NCBI RefSeq assembly: GCF_013373865.1
Contig: NC_050477.1
Coordinates: 7,276,869-7,340,868 of the forward strand
Direction of reading: 5' to 3'
From: Monomorium pharaonis
Lineage: Eukaryota; Arthropoda; Insecta; Hymenoptera; Formicidae
DNA length: 64,000 bases
Shown here: positions 1 through 13,206 of the stretch, piece after piece
Position numbering within the stretch: the stretch's first letter is position 1
Layout of the letters: each line of letters begins with the position of its first letter
Position numbers and translations under genes: made by a program
Notes under the pieces: model-generated
The model's input: only the letters and a program-made list of their open reading frames with translations
What the model was told of the DNA's origin: nothing
Databases searched by the model: none

Positions 1-3000
1 GATATAAAATATTTTAAAAATAATAAAAGATCGGCATTAGTTATCACGAGTACACAAATGTGAACATTTATTCGAAAATTCGTCAATTAGAAAGTCGAAT
101 GGGGAGACCGTTTTATTGACGAATATGCGTAATGGGAAATTTCTCACAGTCACGTACCGCATAAGGCGAGAGTTAAACATAGACATGAAATATCGTCGCA
201 TAAAATATAGCTTTTAATATAGCTGTTTCTATTGTTCGAAATCGTATTTTCACTGTATTATAATATTTGTAATACATCGATATTGTCTGCGTCTTATTTA
301 ATTCCCCTTTTTCAAAGTTATTAAGCTTCTCACATATCCTTGGAATAAAAAAGAACCTCCTGTGATGCCAATAATTGTCTTATCGCAGCTTTTAGATACT
401 TTTATATTTCCATTATTATTATTATAATATATAGAACTTTTAAATGCGGTAGACACCGAGTGCCGCGTCAGAGGATTAAAACGCGGAAGTGCGTACACGC
501 ATACGATAAGTGCCCAACTAAAGGGGCTCAAAGAACTATCGGGGATAAATTTAGCCCTTTATCCGAGCTGCTCTCAGTATCGCTCCACGTTATACGGCCA
601 AGCTAATTAAGCGTATCTCACCCTCACCTTTACTTGCAACGTACATCTGCGTTAATGATTAGACGATCATCTAATGCATCAGTGACAGTTGAATCAACAT
701 CCTCCCGGTCAAAGGAACGTAGAACTGGCTTTATCGCTCTGTCAAATTACCAGGAAGACCGACAGCTCGAGCTCACTTTCGCCAGCGTCTCTTTCGAGAT
801 AAAGGTAGAAAGAGGAGACCCGCATTCATTTCTAACGCTCAACGTTAAGCGTGACCATTCTGAGCTTTTTTTGCGAGAATCGCGATTCAGGATCGAAGGA
901 TAAGGTGTTAATCAAGCAACTGCAATACGGGCTAAAATCTTTCTAAAGCGCAGTTGTCAAAAAAGAATGGTGGATAAAAAAACGCGACACACATATATAT
1001 CCAAGATCTGAAAGAATCGTTCGTTGTTAAGAAAAACAGAGGGAAGCAGCACGACACCTCTTTTATCTGGCAAACGAGAATTTCAGAAGAAAAATCACGT
1101 GACATCTTGCAAAATGTAAAATGTCTGAGGCAACGAATTTATTTCGCGCGCAGAATAAAAAGGTAACTTCTAGGTAGGAAAATCTTTGCGCTGCATAGAA
1201 TTATTTGCTAATAATCAGAGAATTTCAGGGAACAGCGTTTCTTTATTTTGCAGCAACAAGATTATTAGAAGCGTTGTAACAGTAAAATTCATCTTGTAAT
1301 TTGTCTTGAAATCTAATATTTTTCACAGCCTGCGATCCCAACAAAACTACACAAAGCTTATAAATCCGTAGAAATCGAAGAAAAATATTTAAAAATTCGA
1401 GCTTGAAGCATAAACAAAAATGAGTCAAAGTACACGTGCTTGTAATTAAAAAAAAAAAGGGGGGGGTCAATGCGGAATAATTTCGATAGTCCTTTTCGAT
1501 CGAGCAACTCGCCGAGGAGAAGATCGCGAAGGCGTTCGAAGTGCGATACGGTGAAGAAAGAACGTATCGGGAGGGAGATGTTCCTTCCGATGGCACGACG
1601 AGACTCGGTCCAGAATAGAAACGCGTCAGCGCCGCCATAAATCCGTACATGAGGCACGTAAGACCCGGTGGGGCCAAGTTTGTGGCGGCGGCAAACGAAA
1701 ATCCAGATAGATACAGCGGCTGTTTTTAAAGCCCCGCGGACCGCGAACGAGTTTGCATTTTAAACGAACCCGAACGTTGCCGGCGCTCTGCCGCCGCGCC
1801 GCCGTCAATGCCGCCGCGCGCAATGCCGAGGGGAGAAAACAGCGCGACACGGCGACCGGCGAAGCGGATTAAAAAAATTCACGAGGGAATCGCGCCACGC
1901 CGCGCCGCTCAGCGTCGGGACGCCGCGAGCCGATGCGCGGGCGACGGGGGAGAGAAAAGTCACGTACCGGGTGGTCCGCGCGAATCGCTTCCTCTTCCGG
2001 CGTAGATAGCAGAGAAAGAGAGAGAGAGGCGAGAGAGGCGGAGCACTCGCGCGACGAGAAGAAACCGAAGGCGCCGTCAAGGAGGTGAGCTCGGGAACGG
2101 TAATCGTCACCGGCGAGCACTTTCGAATGTTTCCGCTCTCGCGAGATATCGACGAGCTATCTCTAAATGGAGTTTAACTGGGAGTCGCGGATGCGCGATG
2201 CGCGCACGCGCGCGAATTTTCACCGTCGACGGTTAATGCGCTGTTCGCGAGCTGTAATTGCGATGTTTAAAATATATAATATATATTCAGCGTATAATTG
2301 ATATCCTATCCAGACAGAGTGTTACTAGAGCCATTTATCTTTTGGTGCGATCGGTAATTATATATATTTACTGATACAATCTTGCGCTGCTTTTATTGCC
2401 ACGTACGGAAAATTTGAAACAAACGCGGTGACGATTTTCACGACAATACGTTGTCGTATCTCTTTCGATGCATATAGCAAGTTTAGAAGTGTCTCTCTCT
2501 CTCTCTTTCCGGTACGGCTGGTACTCTCGCTACTTAAACGACAATTTTACTGGATCCGCGAAGTCACTCGTACAACCGCGCGTCATCACCGGCGCGCGGT
2601 TGTAAAACACAATCCACGCGAGCCCAGAGTCGGGGAGCGCGTATCAATGAGCCGAGGACGACAGCCGCTCCACTAGCCCCGGCTATTGAAACAGTACCGA
2701 AGTGGCGTCGTAACGTTGCATAACAACGATACTAGGAAGCGGCGGGAAAGTAGCACGACGTCGTTTGTGTGTATGCGCGCGGGTAGGGGAGGACCGACCG
2801 TTAAATATTCTCTCAACGAGGTCGGATTACCTCCATTACACCCGGCAAGCGACGATGATAACGACGATGGCGATATGACGACGACCCGGGCAGGCAGACA
2901 GGCGGGACAGGCCTGACCGTAGTACCGAGAAATCCTGGCGCAGTTTTGCTGGCACGACAATCACCGAGCTTAGGATATCAGCTCTCTCCTCGGGGTCGTT

Positions 3001-3222
3001 TCTTCGGCGCGCCGGAGAGAAGAGCCCGGGAGGCGTGTGATTGGGTTAGTTTTGGTTTGTTGGGACGGGATACGGTCGGCCGGGCCACCCAGTAGCCATT
3101 TAGATAAACGACCGGCCCCTGTTGAGTGCCGCGGGATGCCAGCGCGAGAGAACCCGGGGAAGAGAAATGGTAGGAGAATAGGAGAGAAAGACAATGCGCG
3201 CGCGAGCGAGAAAGAAGGTGAG

Positions 3223-3225
<3 letters not shown>

Positions 3226-3267
<42 letters not shown>
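3226..3267. repeat. (GA)n microsatellite
   Basis: Uninterrupted GA dinucleotides for 42 bp in a purine-rich, CpG-containing context. Confidence 0.95.
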
Positions 3268-3268
<1 letters not shown>

Positions 3269-4164
3269 GGCCGTGTTAACAAGGAATAGAGATTTGCGAG
3301 AAGAAAAGCTCCGAAGTCGGTACCCCGATATTCAAGGAGAAAAAGGATTTGGAATCGGGAAGACGCGGAACAAAGAGAGATGCGATGAAACACAGTGGTT
3401 CCGTTCGAGCAGTCACCCTTTCGCCGGAAGCAGAATCGGGTTTATTACAGCATCTCTCCGACCATTGTCGCGGTGATGGTGAAATTTTCGATTGACAATT
3501 AGATATAATTGCGCACGAACGTCTAGACACATATAGCTCTCTTCTTTCTCATAAAAGAATGTAAAATTTTTTAATTGCTTTAACTGTCCCATCCATGTAA
3601 AAAAAAAATAAGATTGCCAAACCCATAAAATTTTGAACAGTCACATTTCCGGTGAATCTTTTGATGATATTACACAGAGAATATTTATGTAACGCGATAA
3701 AAAAAGTTTAAATGCAGTATGTCACTAAAGTATAAATAAGAACTAAAGCGCTGCAAAATCCAGGGGAAAAAATTGGATTCAGCAATTTTCAGTTACAATA
3801 ATTCCAGTTAGACTTCATATAAATGACATTGTTGGTTACTTTAGCATAATATACGCAGTGCTGAAGATATTTAGAAGGCATCACTCGATGTGTTTTGATA
3901 TTTCGTCAACGCAATACTCTCGCAATCTAAAGGGAGATATTAGAAAGAGATTTCGATATCGAGGCGGAGATATCAGTTTGAACCGAAGCACATCAAATCC
4001 ATCCGCCGAAATCGCTCCGAAGCAATTTTGAAACTTCTCCAACAACGTGGCCACGGGTTCTTTGGTAACTCGAGCCGCCGAGCATGGGGATAATTTACAA
4101 CAAGTGTATCGATCGCGCTCGCGGAGGCGAAGAGTGCGCGATTGGCGCCGTTTTCACACATACG

Positions 4165-4226
4165 TGTGTGTGTGTGTGTGCGCGCCGTGCGCCTGTGCCC
4201 GTGTGTGCGCGCGCGTGTATATATTG
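4165..4226. repeat. GT/GC alternating purine-pyrimidine tract
   Basis: GTGTGTGTGTGTG followed by GCGC, GTGTGTGCGCGCGCGTG and TATATAT, with short interruptions. The alternation over about 60 bp is the type of sequence that can adopt Z-DNA. Confidence 0.75.
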
Positions 4227-5205
4227 GCGATACAATTCCCGATTCTCGCGAAATCGTACTACGCTAATCACGATTTTTTTTGTTTACCGACAACGATTTT
4301 TCCTCGCAGCCCGTTTTATTCGCGCTTTTTAAATCCAAAAGCGCCGCGACTGTGGATTTTTCCGATAACGTCCGCTCTCTTGGTACATCCCGCGAACCGC
4401 GTTATCGAGGTCAAACCCACCATAAAGCGTCCCATTAGCTCCGGGCGTACTCGCGTTACACCCACAAACCGCTACAGATCGATACAGAAAAATGCGAGCG
4501 GAAACTTTCTTCGCATCGCCTATTCTAACTGAATCATTTTAGTGCATCCACTTTATCCTCTTTATATCGAATTCCAAAAATTCCGCTATTTGATACCTAT
4601 TCTGTAAACAGATATCTTAACGAGAAATTAACGAAAAATTTCTAAGTTTTATATTGATCACACAAAACAAATGAAATGTAAACAAATAAAGGATTTTTGT
4701 TAAAGCTTGAAAATCTTAGGGCCAAGTATAACAAAGCATTTCGTGTTACGACTATTCATTAGAATACGCGTTATGAGCGCAAAAATGCCAACGTGTGCGT
4801 CTTACTTTAATTTTAAGGCAAGATTTATTTTTTAAGTTTATACTATCAAAAATGCAACTACTGTTTATCTACGAAAGACTCAAACGCACTTGTAGTTTTA
4901 AGCCTGATATTTTCGACCGATAAAAGGGATTAAAAAAACGACTTTCCTCCAAAAATTCTACTCCCTGCATCTTTGCCGGCATAACGGAGGTCGCTTTATC
5001 GCGATCGTTAGCTATCACAGAGTGTCCTGGCACCTTCTTGGAATATCGGACGAGTCTGGTACTGCGACGCGGGGGAAGACCCGTCGGACCCCCCTCTGCG
5101 GAAACGCTTTCATCGCTCTCTCGGCCGACCCTAACTGTCCACTCGTAAAACCACTCGTCGTCCCGAGAGCCGTCCGTCCGAGTGGCTCCTCATCGCATCG
5201 CTAAC

Positions 5206-5257
5206 GATGACGACAACGACAGCGACGGCGACGGCGACGGCGACGACGGTGGCAACA

Positions 5258-5294
<37 letters not shown>
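5206..5294. repeat. (GAC)n trinucleotide repeat
   Basis: Imperfect GAC/GGC repeat with a perfect ACG core at 5258-5294. It produces spurious poly-Asp and poly-Val/Ser frames on the two strands. Confidence 0.9.
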
Positions 5295-6042
5295 AGCGCG
5301 CGAATCGATAAGAGAGGTAGGCAAGCAGCAACTCACACCAGCGCGCCGACCTGGAATCCGGGACGGCCCGTGACCGGAAACCGATCGCGCGCGCCGGTCG
5401 CGCGGCCAATCATCCGAAAAGCCGCGTCCGGCACGCTTGCTAACCGGACGATCTGATGGAAAACCGGGACGTCCGCCAGTCTCCGGAAATACTCTCGCGA
5501 ATACCGAAGGCCGTAGCTTTTGCAACGAGATTGTACGAGTCGCGGTAATGGTCGCCTTTGTAATTCGGCATGCCAAAATTCCACCAGTCATCGACATTCG
5601 TTTATAGGATTTGACAATTTGTAGAAGCGATCTAGCAAGACATTTAAGAGATGTCGTATACTAAAAGATGATTTGTTCGTGCCGCAGAATATATAAAGAA
5701 TTACATGGTTAAAAAACTTGAAAGTTTTACAAAACTTAACAGGAGAAAATAGGGACACTTTCTTTTCTTTTTCATTAATATATGAAAGCTCTTTATTGAG
5801 GGGAACAAAGTTTATCAAGAGGATTAGCAATTTGTCAAATATGAATAAATGTAACATATCGTCAGTTTTGTTCTTTCGTTCTTTCATGATGCGTAATTAC
5901 TAATTAACTCATCAATTGTGTGATATTTGTTTTGTATCGGTCTGTGTGTAGAATTTAGTCTTGTTACATATTTTCTAACACTTAGAACATCATCTAAATT
6001 TTGCACGATAGCACAGATTCCCCTCCCCTCCCAATAATACTT

Positions 6043-6085
6043 AAGACCTCCTAAAGACATCGATTTGATGTCCTTAAAACGTCTT
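6043..6085. repeat. Imperfect hairpin of GACATC/GACGTC-like modules
   Basis: Arms 6043-6061 and 6067-6085 are imperfect inverted repeats (AAGAC, TAA and GACATC shared) around a 5-nt GATTT loop. The flanks repeat the same short motif type, ending in GTAGATATC. It looks like a small self-complementary module rather than a gene. Confidence 0.5.
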
Positions 6086-7369
6086 GTAGATATCGTATTA
6101 TCAAAGTATTAACCCTAAGATGCTATTCTGAATAAATTTTCATTCACGCGTTGATTCAAGTAAAACTTCTATTATTAAAATTTAGATAGTTTCAAATAAT
6201 ATTTAACAGGATTTGTTACATTAAAATAATGTTCATTTAGTTATTTTAGGAGAATAAAAAATTTAAACAAATTCTAAAATGTAAAAGAAATTCTTAATCA
6301 TGTGGATGAATTTTCACTCGGAGTAACGTTAACGTCAGAAGAAAAATGAACAGCACTCTAAAGCTAAGTAAATCTGAATCTGATAGGTATTCGGCTGTTC
6401 CTCCGCATTTAGATTATCATGCTTTATTTTTGACGTACGAAGCGTCTCTCGTGTTGAATGCTACGTCCAAGTCTCGCGACTGAAACGAATGAGCGAAATA
6501 CCGGCGCTCTAACACGTTTAATTGGCGGTCGAATAATTATAACCGATGGGCAGTATCACGCTTGCGTAACCCGGTGTCACGAAATGTCAGATGAACGCGA
6601 CGTTAAAGTCAAGCCGACGTGTGGTGTGTGAGCGAACGGTCGCGTTTTATTACAACGTTATTACGTTTCATCGTGACGTTTTGTACCATCACAATGACGA
6701 GGCGAAATATCAGCATTTAACCCATCATTCCTCGTCTCCTATCGGACCCTATGGTTCCTCTCACAGCTCTTATGAAAAAGTGGTACCAGCCTCAACTTTT
6801 TTTTCATTTGCATTCTATCTACTTAACGTCATGCAACTAATAACCGTATCTAATGCAGCTCTGTGCCGTAACGAATTTTCCATATCAATATTTAGATCTC
6901 AATTGGCATCGGATGTAAGAAACATGATAGATGGATTATATAGTAATTATAATATTACACGATATGCATATATCTGATGACAATTAATAAAAAAATAATA
7001 AATACGAGAGTACTTTGCATTTACGACATAATTTTTCTCTCTCACTACGGTTTATTATTTCGCTGTAAATCGCGCCGAGCAGGGTCACGCTTAACTGTCA
7101 TGCGATTGCCGATGAGGAGACGTCGCGTTATCGGCTGTTCGCTCCTTCCTTCTCTCCCCAGGTACCGTCATGCTGACGTAAAGTGAAACGAAGCACGGGG
7201 GTCGCTCCGTATCTCCTTCTTCCCTTCGTTCAACACGTGAAGAGAGATCACGATCCTGCATCTATCTCCTAGTCTGTCACGGATTCCTCCCTCCCCTCCC
7301 TTTTCAGCCGCATGCCCGTCGCGCATCGACCGCCGCCGTGGGACAAGTGGAGAATCTGAATTCGATATG

Positions 7370-7395
7370 GAGAGAGAGAGAGAGAGAGAGAGAGG
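7370..7395. repeat. (GA)n microsatellite
   Basis: Thirteen GA units at the head of the purine-rich 7.4-8.9 kb block. Confidence 0.9.
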
Positions 7396-8687
7396 ATCGT
7401 CGACGCGTACACGTATCCTCCTCGGTACCGGACGCGGCATTCACCAGGTCCAGTCGAGCAACGTACTCGGCGGACTTGAGGACCATAACGATATCACATA
7501 CGCTCGCGCGAATGAGATGCGCGTGCGGGCCCTTCGGAGAGGCAGGACCACGCAGACGAGAGAAGCGGAGGAAGAGGAAAAGAATGAGAAGGAGATGGAG
7601 GAGAAGAGAAAAAAGAAGAAGAAGACGAAGAAAAAGGGCCCGGATCCAGCGTCGAAGAGACTTGACAGGGAGCCTAAACGGAATAAATTATTACACGAGC
7701 TCGTCGCCGTGGTTGTCCCCACCCCACCCTCCCCCTCGTCTCTCTCTCTGCTTCTTTCTCTAAGGACGGATGCCACCCCGCCGTTATCCGCGTCGAGTGT
7801 GCGGGCCGCCCTGCCGGCACAAAGATTCATATCTGACTCGGGAGGGCCCCCCCGAGCCTCTCCCCAGCTGTGCCTTCAAACGGGACCCCTAAGCCCGGAG
7901 CGGGACGGGATCCGGACAATACTTGTCCGTCCGGTCGGCAGAGCGGCGGCGGCGGCGACGGCAGCAGCCGCGCGGACCAAACTTCGGCATTCTCTGACTC
8001 TCCGCCTCTTCGCCGCGCTCTCTCCCTCCGTCCCGCTCACACTCGCGTTCACCGAGCACGCTTCTCCTTGCTCTCGCGCAGGCGTCGCTCGGAGCCGCCT
8101 GCGGTGTCGGAACAGAGTAAGCGGGACAGCCGGAGCAGGGGGCAGAGGGATAGAGGCAGGCGCGACGAAGAGGGAGCGACACGAGTGGGGTAGCTCGTGG
8201 CGCGACCGAAAGAGCGAGAGCGAACGAACGAAGGAACGAGGATGGTGTCCGCGACAAACTGGAAGTCACGAGGAGATACTACACACGCAGAGACTCTCCA
8301 TATCTATGTCCGAGGCGAGAGAGAAAGAGAGAGAATGCGCTCGAAGAGGGAGAGAGAAAAAGAGACAGAGAGAGAGAGAGAGAGCAGGATGGAAAGCCAG
8401 ATACCGCTGGTGCGGTAGAGCGGCGGCAACCGTAGAAGTAGCGACGACGAAGTAGTGACGGTGTGGCGATGCGTTGGAAAGGTGGTGGTGCAGGAGGAGA
8501 AGGAGGAGAATGAGGAGAGACGTTTGAGGAGGCGGAGGAGAGAATCTCCGGAGATTCCATGCGTGGAGAGCCGTACGTGGAGGAACGGGCCAGCCAGACC
8601 GGGCCGCTAGCCTTGCTAGTTGCACGGAAGGCAGGCAGCTGCCAGCCGGCTTACCGCCGCCGCCGCCGCGCATTATACGGGATGAGA

Positions 8688-8690
<3 letters not shown>

Positions 8691-8723
<33 letters not shown>
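8691..8723. repeat. (GA)n microsatellite
   Basis: Uninterrupted AG dinucleotides. A second, shorter tract lies at 8879-8898 and an imperfect one at about 8310-8390. Confidence 0.9.
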
Positions 8724-8725
<2 letters not shown>

Positions 8726-9080
8726 CAGAGTTAAAGCAGGAGACATTCCGAGAGGGGGACAGAAGGGGGTTAGCGAGAGCGCGTGAAAAGAGTCACGGTG
8801 GCGAGTCGACCGGGCCGGCCGTCCAGCTCGTAAGCCTCGCCGTAAAAAGCGTACGCTTAAAGAAAGAGGAAGAGAGATAGAGAGAGAGAGAGAGAGAGCG
8901 AGACGGGGGGAAGGGGTACGCGCTGCGTGAAACCTAAATCACGCGAGAGAGACCGCGCGTTATGCCGAGACCGTTCTCTACCTTGGTCGTCCGATCGGCC
9001 GGCTGACCGACCGGCTAATATAATATCAGCGACGCCTGGAAATGCGATAAACCCCGTCGCGCCGTCCCGACCGTCGCGTC

Positions 9081-9105
9081 GCGGCGCGGCGCGGCGCGGC
9101 GCGGC
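9081..9105. repeat. (GCGGC)5 pentanucleotide repeat
   Basis: Five perfect GCGGC units directly before the four-copy tandem array. The sequence is wholly G and C. Confidence 0.9.
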
Positions 9106-9113
9106 TCGCCGGC

Positions 9114-9735
9114 TCTAATTAGCGGCTCCATATCGGAAATCGATGCCGGTGTGGCCGTCGATGTAGTATTCGCGGTCGATTAAGAGCGTGTCTCGGCTAA
9201 AAGGTAAAACGCGGACTCGCCAGCGATGCGGGCGTCTACGGTTCTATTTCTTGAATATAATCTCGTCGAAAAACGCGCGCTACTAATCGCCGCCGATCAA
9301 GTCTAATTAGCGATTCGGTATCGGAAATCGATGTACCGGGCGACGATGTAGCGTTCGCACAGTCGATTAAGAATGTCCCGATAAAAGATAAAAGCCTAAG
9401 TGCACTAATGTCCATTTATGTACTCCCTCTCCTACTCGTTGAACCTATTTTATCGAAAAGGTTGCTATTTCTGAAGGCGATTCAGGTTGTTTCTCATTAG
9501 CGGTTCCATATTGGAAATCAATTTACTATTCTTCGATCAATTAAAAACATGTTCCGATAATATTGAATATTATATCAGCAATTTTATTTATAATCTGTAC
9601 TCCTTACATGTATTTTATCGAAATATAACGCCACGGTAATGTGGTCTGCGGTTTCTAATTAGTGACTGAATATCGAAAATCGATGATTTGACCAATGATA
9701 TGGTATTCACAATCGATTAGCAATACATCTTTTAT
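9114..9735. repeat. Degenerate four-copy tandem array, unit about 160-190 bp
   Basis: Units begin at about 9114, 9302, 9492 and 9654. Each opens with TCTAATTAG or TCTCATTAG, followed about 10 bp later by an ATCGGAAATCGATG-like block (degraded in unit 3), and about 40 bp on by TCGATTAA or CAATTAA. Later parts also align: units 2 and 3 share TGTACTCC and TATTTTATCGAAA. Unit spacing is 188, 190 and 162 bp. The array is too diverged to be a recent satellite. It could be an ancient tandem duplication, possibly regulatory because the shared blocks contain homeodomain-like TAATTAG cores and ATCGAT boxes, but function is not shown. Confidence 0.75.
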
Positions 9736-10222
9736 ACAATACCTCTACCAGGTACGAAAAGTTTCACCTTATATGGCTTATCTCCACAGCAAACTTATAA
9801 TTAGGCAAATAGATAATACACCAAATGTGACAATGAAATTATTTATGCCAATTTTGCAAATCATAGTTATCAATTTTTTGTTGCAAATGGTGGTAATTGA
9901 TATCGATAACGTTAAAGGTATCGTCGGAAAGAAAGAATGTATGCTTCACGGGTGCAATCTGCTTAATGAAAATGCTAATTGAATCGGAAAAAATTGAGCA
10001 TTACCGGAATGATTTGCAGGAGTCAATGGGGTCATCCGCCGACGGAAGGGTCGCGAACTCCTAGACCGCGTCTGGCACGGAAGAGTTCGCCAATCTTGGA
10101 ACAGTACCAGAAACTTTTCGAATACGAAATCCGCGATTCCTTTCTAGCTGAAGCATTTAGGACCGAAAGTTTATAGTAACGTGGTGGTCTCTCGCGATGC
10201 GCCATGAAATGAATCTTATGAA

Positions 10223-10255
10223 AGTGAGTGAGTGAGCGTAAGCGAGTGAGTGAGT

Positions 10256-10298
<43 letters not shown>
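10223..10298. repeat. Compound (GTGA)n-(GA)n microsatellite
   Basis: A GTGA tetranucleotide section (about 10223-10260) runs into pure GA (10263-10298). The same order and orientation recur at 54876-54992. Confidence 0.9.
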
Positions 10299-10301
<3 letters not shown>

Positions 10302-11053
10302 GAGAATCGCCATTCTACAGAAATATTTCAAGATATCTTAAATATATCATTAGCTATCAAAAGACATAGTGTTACGAGTGTTGTTCTAGGCAATCTAATG
10401 TCAACGAATGCTTTGAGTTTTGCAATTTAATTATAAGGTGCTTGTTATGAGCTTATGAATATATTGAAGTAAGATTGCTTTAGCAGAATTTAATTATTGA
10501 AAAAGCAATTTGCAGAATCAACATTTTCTGAATTTTTATTATATGTTGGTTATACTTGAAAAGGCCGATTTCGCGTCTGTATCAAAATACACTTTCATAT
10601 AAAGAAAAGGTTCCATAAATGTTTCTTTAGTCACTTGGAAAAATTCTATAAGATAATTATACTTTTTAAATTATAATAATATTTTTCAATTCTTTGCAGA
10701 GCTAACGCTGTTAATGTAAAGATCAAACGGTATGGCTCTTTCGACATTGATAATATTACATCATTGATAATATACATGATCTCAGATAAGAACAGAATAA
10801 TTAATTTCTGATCTTTTGAAATTGGCTACACAGAATTAATTCCATACCTATTATAATAAAATCAGATCCATTGGTGCAATTTTGCATCGTCTTACTTAAA
10901 AGCAAAGTCAATCGGCAGCTGGTTGGTTTCCCAGGAAGTCCGTCGATAGCGAATCACGAGGGACGGGTTTCCGTTGTTCAATCCCGATTTACGTGAAAAC
11001 GCCGGCGAGGCGACAAACGTATTACGGAAGTGACCACGCTTGTGTCCTTTCCG

Positions 11054-11059
<6 letters not shown>

Positions 11060-11099
<40 letters not shown>
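11060..11099. repeat. (CT)n microsatellite
   Basis: Twenty uninterrupted TC units, opposite in strand polarity to the neighbouring tracts at 10.3 and 12.9 kb. Confidence 0.95.
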
Positions 11100-11101
<2 letters not shown>

Positions 11102-12908
11102 TTCTCTCTCTTTCTCGTTCATCAATCTAGTGCGTACGCGTGTTTGCGTGTGCTCCTATGGTCAGCGACAAAAGAAAAAGAGCTAAAATGAGAGAAGAGG
11201 ACCTCGGCTGTGGTACAGACTCGCGTTTCCACCCTCGTCGACATTGGAAGCCGGAGACCACGGGGTAGAGAGCACGATCCGCAGTCAACGCGAACGATAT
11301 AAGCCCCTTCTCGTCCCCGCCCCCGCGACGCGCGCTCGTCCTCTCTGTCGCCGTCTGTCTACCCGATTCAACCCCCTCGTGACACCCTACCCAACCCCCA
11401 ACGTCATCCGTCCATCCGTCCTCTCTGTCCGCCTGGCGTGTCGGATTTCTGTTTGCGTTACCGTGTCACGCATCGAGCCTCGTCGCTTCGAATTCGATGG
11501 TGTTCTCATCCCTTGCCCCGCCACGCCTCGCCGCGCCGATCCCGCGTCGCACACGCTTTCCCATCGGACGTACGTGTGTAATCCGGAGTCTCTCCAGCGA
11601 GACATTCCGGCTAATAATTCCTTATTGCCGTAAATCGCGAGAATGCTCGTCGAACCGTTCGCCCGCTCTCGCCCGCCCTCTCGTACGCTCGATAGAAGTG
11701 GATTTCCGTATGATAGAGCCACGAGAGAGTCTGATTACGCATCGCGATATTCTGCACCCTGTTAACGGCACCTGTCAGTATTTTTAATTAACGGATAGTA
11801 GCGCTTGTGATAATATCCACGATAACTTGGAACAATTAAGATATAATATATTGTGTTATATAATGTATTATACAAATATATCTGAAGAGAAAAAGAGAAC
11901 AAGCTGTACAAAATGTAATTAAACTTTCAAGTGCCTCTTTTATACATTTCACTGGAATATAATTTACTAGAATATGTTCCTGTATATTCCGTTTTTCTGG
12001 TTTTTTCCGACTTACGCCTATGATTTCGCGAAATTAATGATATCGACGAATTGGCCAAAAAAAAAAAAAAAACGCATAAAGAGTTCGGGGCGTGTCTTCT
12101 AATAATTGAATTACAAACGTAATCCACATGTTATCGCGAGGTTAAAGGGCACGAGTCATCCCACACGCAATCATAAACCTATCGTCGATATGATATGCGT
12201 GGTCAGTGCACGTGTGTCCGTATGCGCGTAATATATATTGCAACGGTGAAACCTGGCTGGAAGTTGCTCTCATTTATGTCATTTTATTATAACGGCGCCA
12301 ATCAATTACAGCATTAATATCATTTCGCGCCGAGTTTGATCAGACCTAAAACCCGCAGCCAACGGCAAGACAGGAAATCACATGCGCGTGAAACAATCGG
12401 TGGAAAATATAATTATCGTCATTATCGCCAGCAGCATTCCAAACACAGAATATTCTGCTCTCACCACCGAGGCTCTAGCAATCGTTCGAAGGACATGTAA
12501 GTCTACATCGAGTCACGTGGAAAGTCAAGCATTAAGTGAATAGGTAAAAAAGAAGCCCGGCAGAATTCGAGACGCCCCGTGAAACGAGGCTGGTGTCCGG
12601 CGACGTTCAGCGAATCCTTTCGCCATTTCGTCGTCGAGCGCCGCACGCGACCGTTATCGAATCCGACACGGAGCGCATTCCGCGCTCCGGCCCTCCAACA
12701 CCGGTCCGGAAATATCCCGCCGGCGTCTGAATAGGGAAAAAGGCCGGCGGCGATGCGCGCGATCATCGGGCGTGTTCGATGTGCGTCCAAGTTGCGGCTC
12801 GCTTCGGGAAGCGGCCTCGCCTATCTCGTTATCCGGTCTCGGATCTCTCTCCTCTCCGGTAAAACGGTAGCTGCTACATGTTCACGGCACGGTAGAAGAG
12901 AGAGGAGC

Positions 12909-12911
<3 letters not shown>

Positions 12912-12943
<32 letters not shown>
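12912..12943. repeat. (GA)n microsatellite
   Basis: Uninterrupted GA run within CpG-rich sequence, about 220 bp before an oppositely oriented CT run. Confidence 0.9.
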
Positions 12944-12947
<4 letters not shown>

Positions 12948-13167
12948 TCGCCTCGCGTGCGCGGCGAGTCGCATGATACGTACCGACACGGATTCTCGGG
13001 CACGGTGCTGCGGAACGGGGGTTCTGCTCGCGCATGATTTGAAAAGTTGATGGAAACAGCTCGGAAGATGTAAAAGCCGTAGCGCGGCGCGCCTCCTCTC
13101 CACAAAAGGCCTCGCTATCCATCTACTCGCGCGCTCGTGCTCACGCAACGCGTACTGCTCTCTCCAC

Positions 13168-13201
<34 letters not shown>
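13168..13201. repeat. (CT)n microsatellite
   Basis: CT run with a single G interruption, followed by C-rich pyrimidine sequence. Confidence 0.9.

Positions 13202-13206
<5 letters not shown>

Larger units (their letters stand above)
1..9113. other. Non-coding region, probably intron or intergenic
   Basis: No supportable gene on either strand. AT-rich tracts (about 1-1500, 3500-4950, 5600-7000) alternate with CpG-rich tracts (1600-3500, 5000-5600, 7100-9110). The CpG-rich tracts give long stop-free but low-complexity frames, notably the Arg/Glu-rich frame at 7367-8455, which is made mostly of GA repeats and is not a protein gene. A mononucleotide A run abuts a G run at 1448-1466. If the NOL4-like gene continues off the left edge, this is intron on the minus strand. 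Confidence 0.6.

Noticed and set aside
7367..8455. 362-codon plus-strand open frame
   Set aside because: It is built from GA repeats and CpG-rich sequence, is Arg/Glu/Ser-rich without any domain, and overlaps several equally open frames on both strands.
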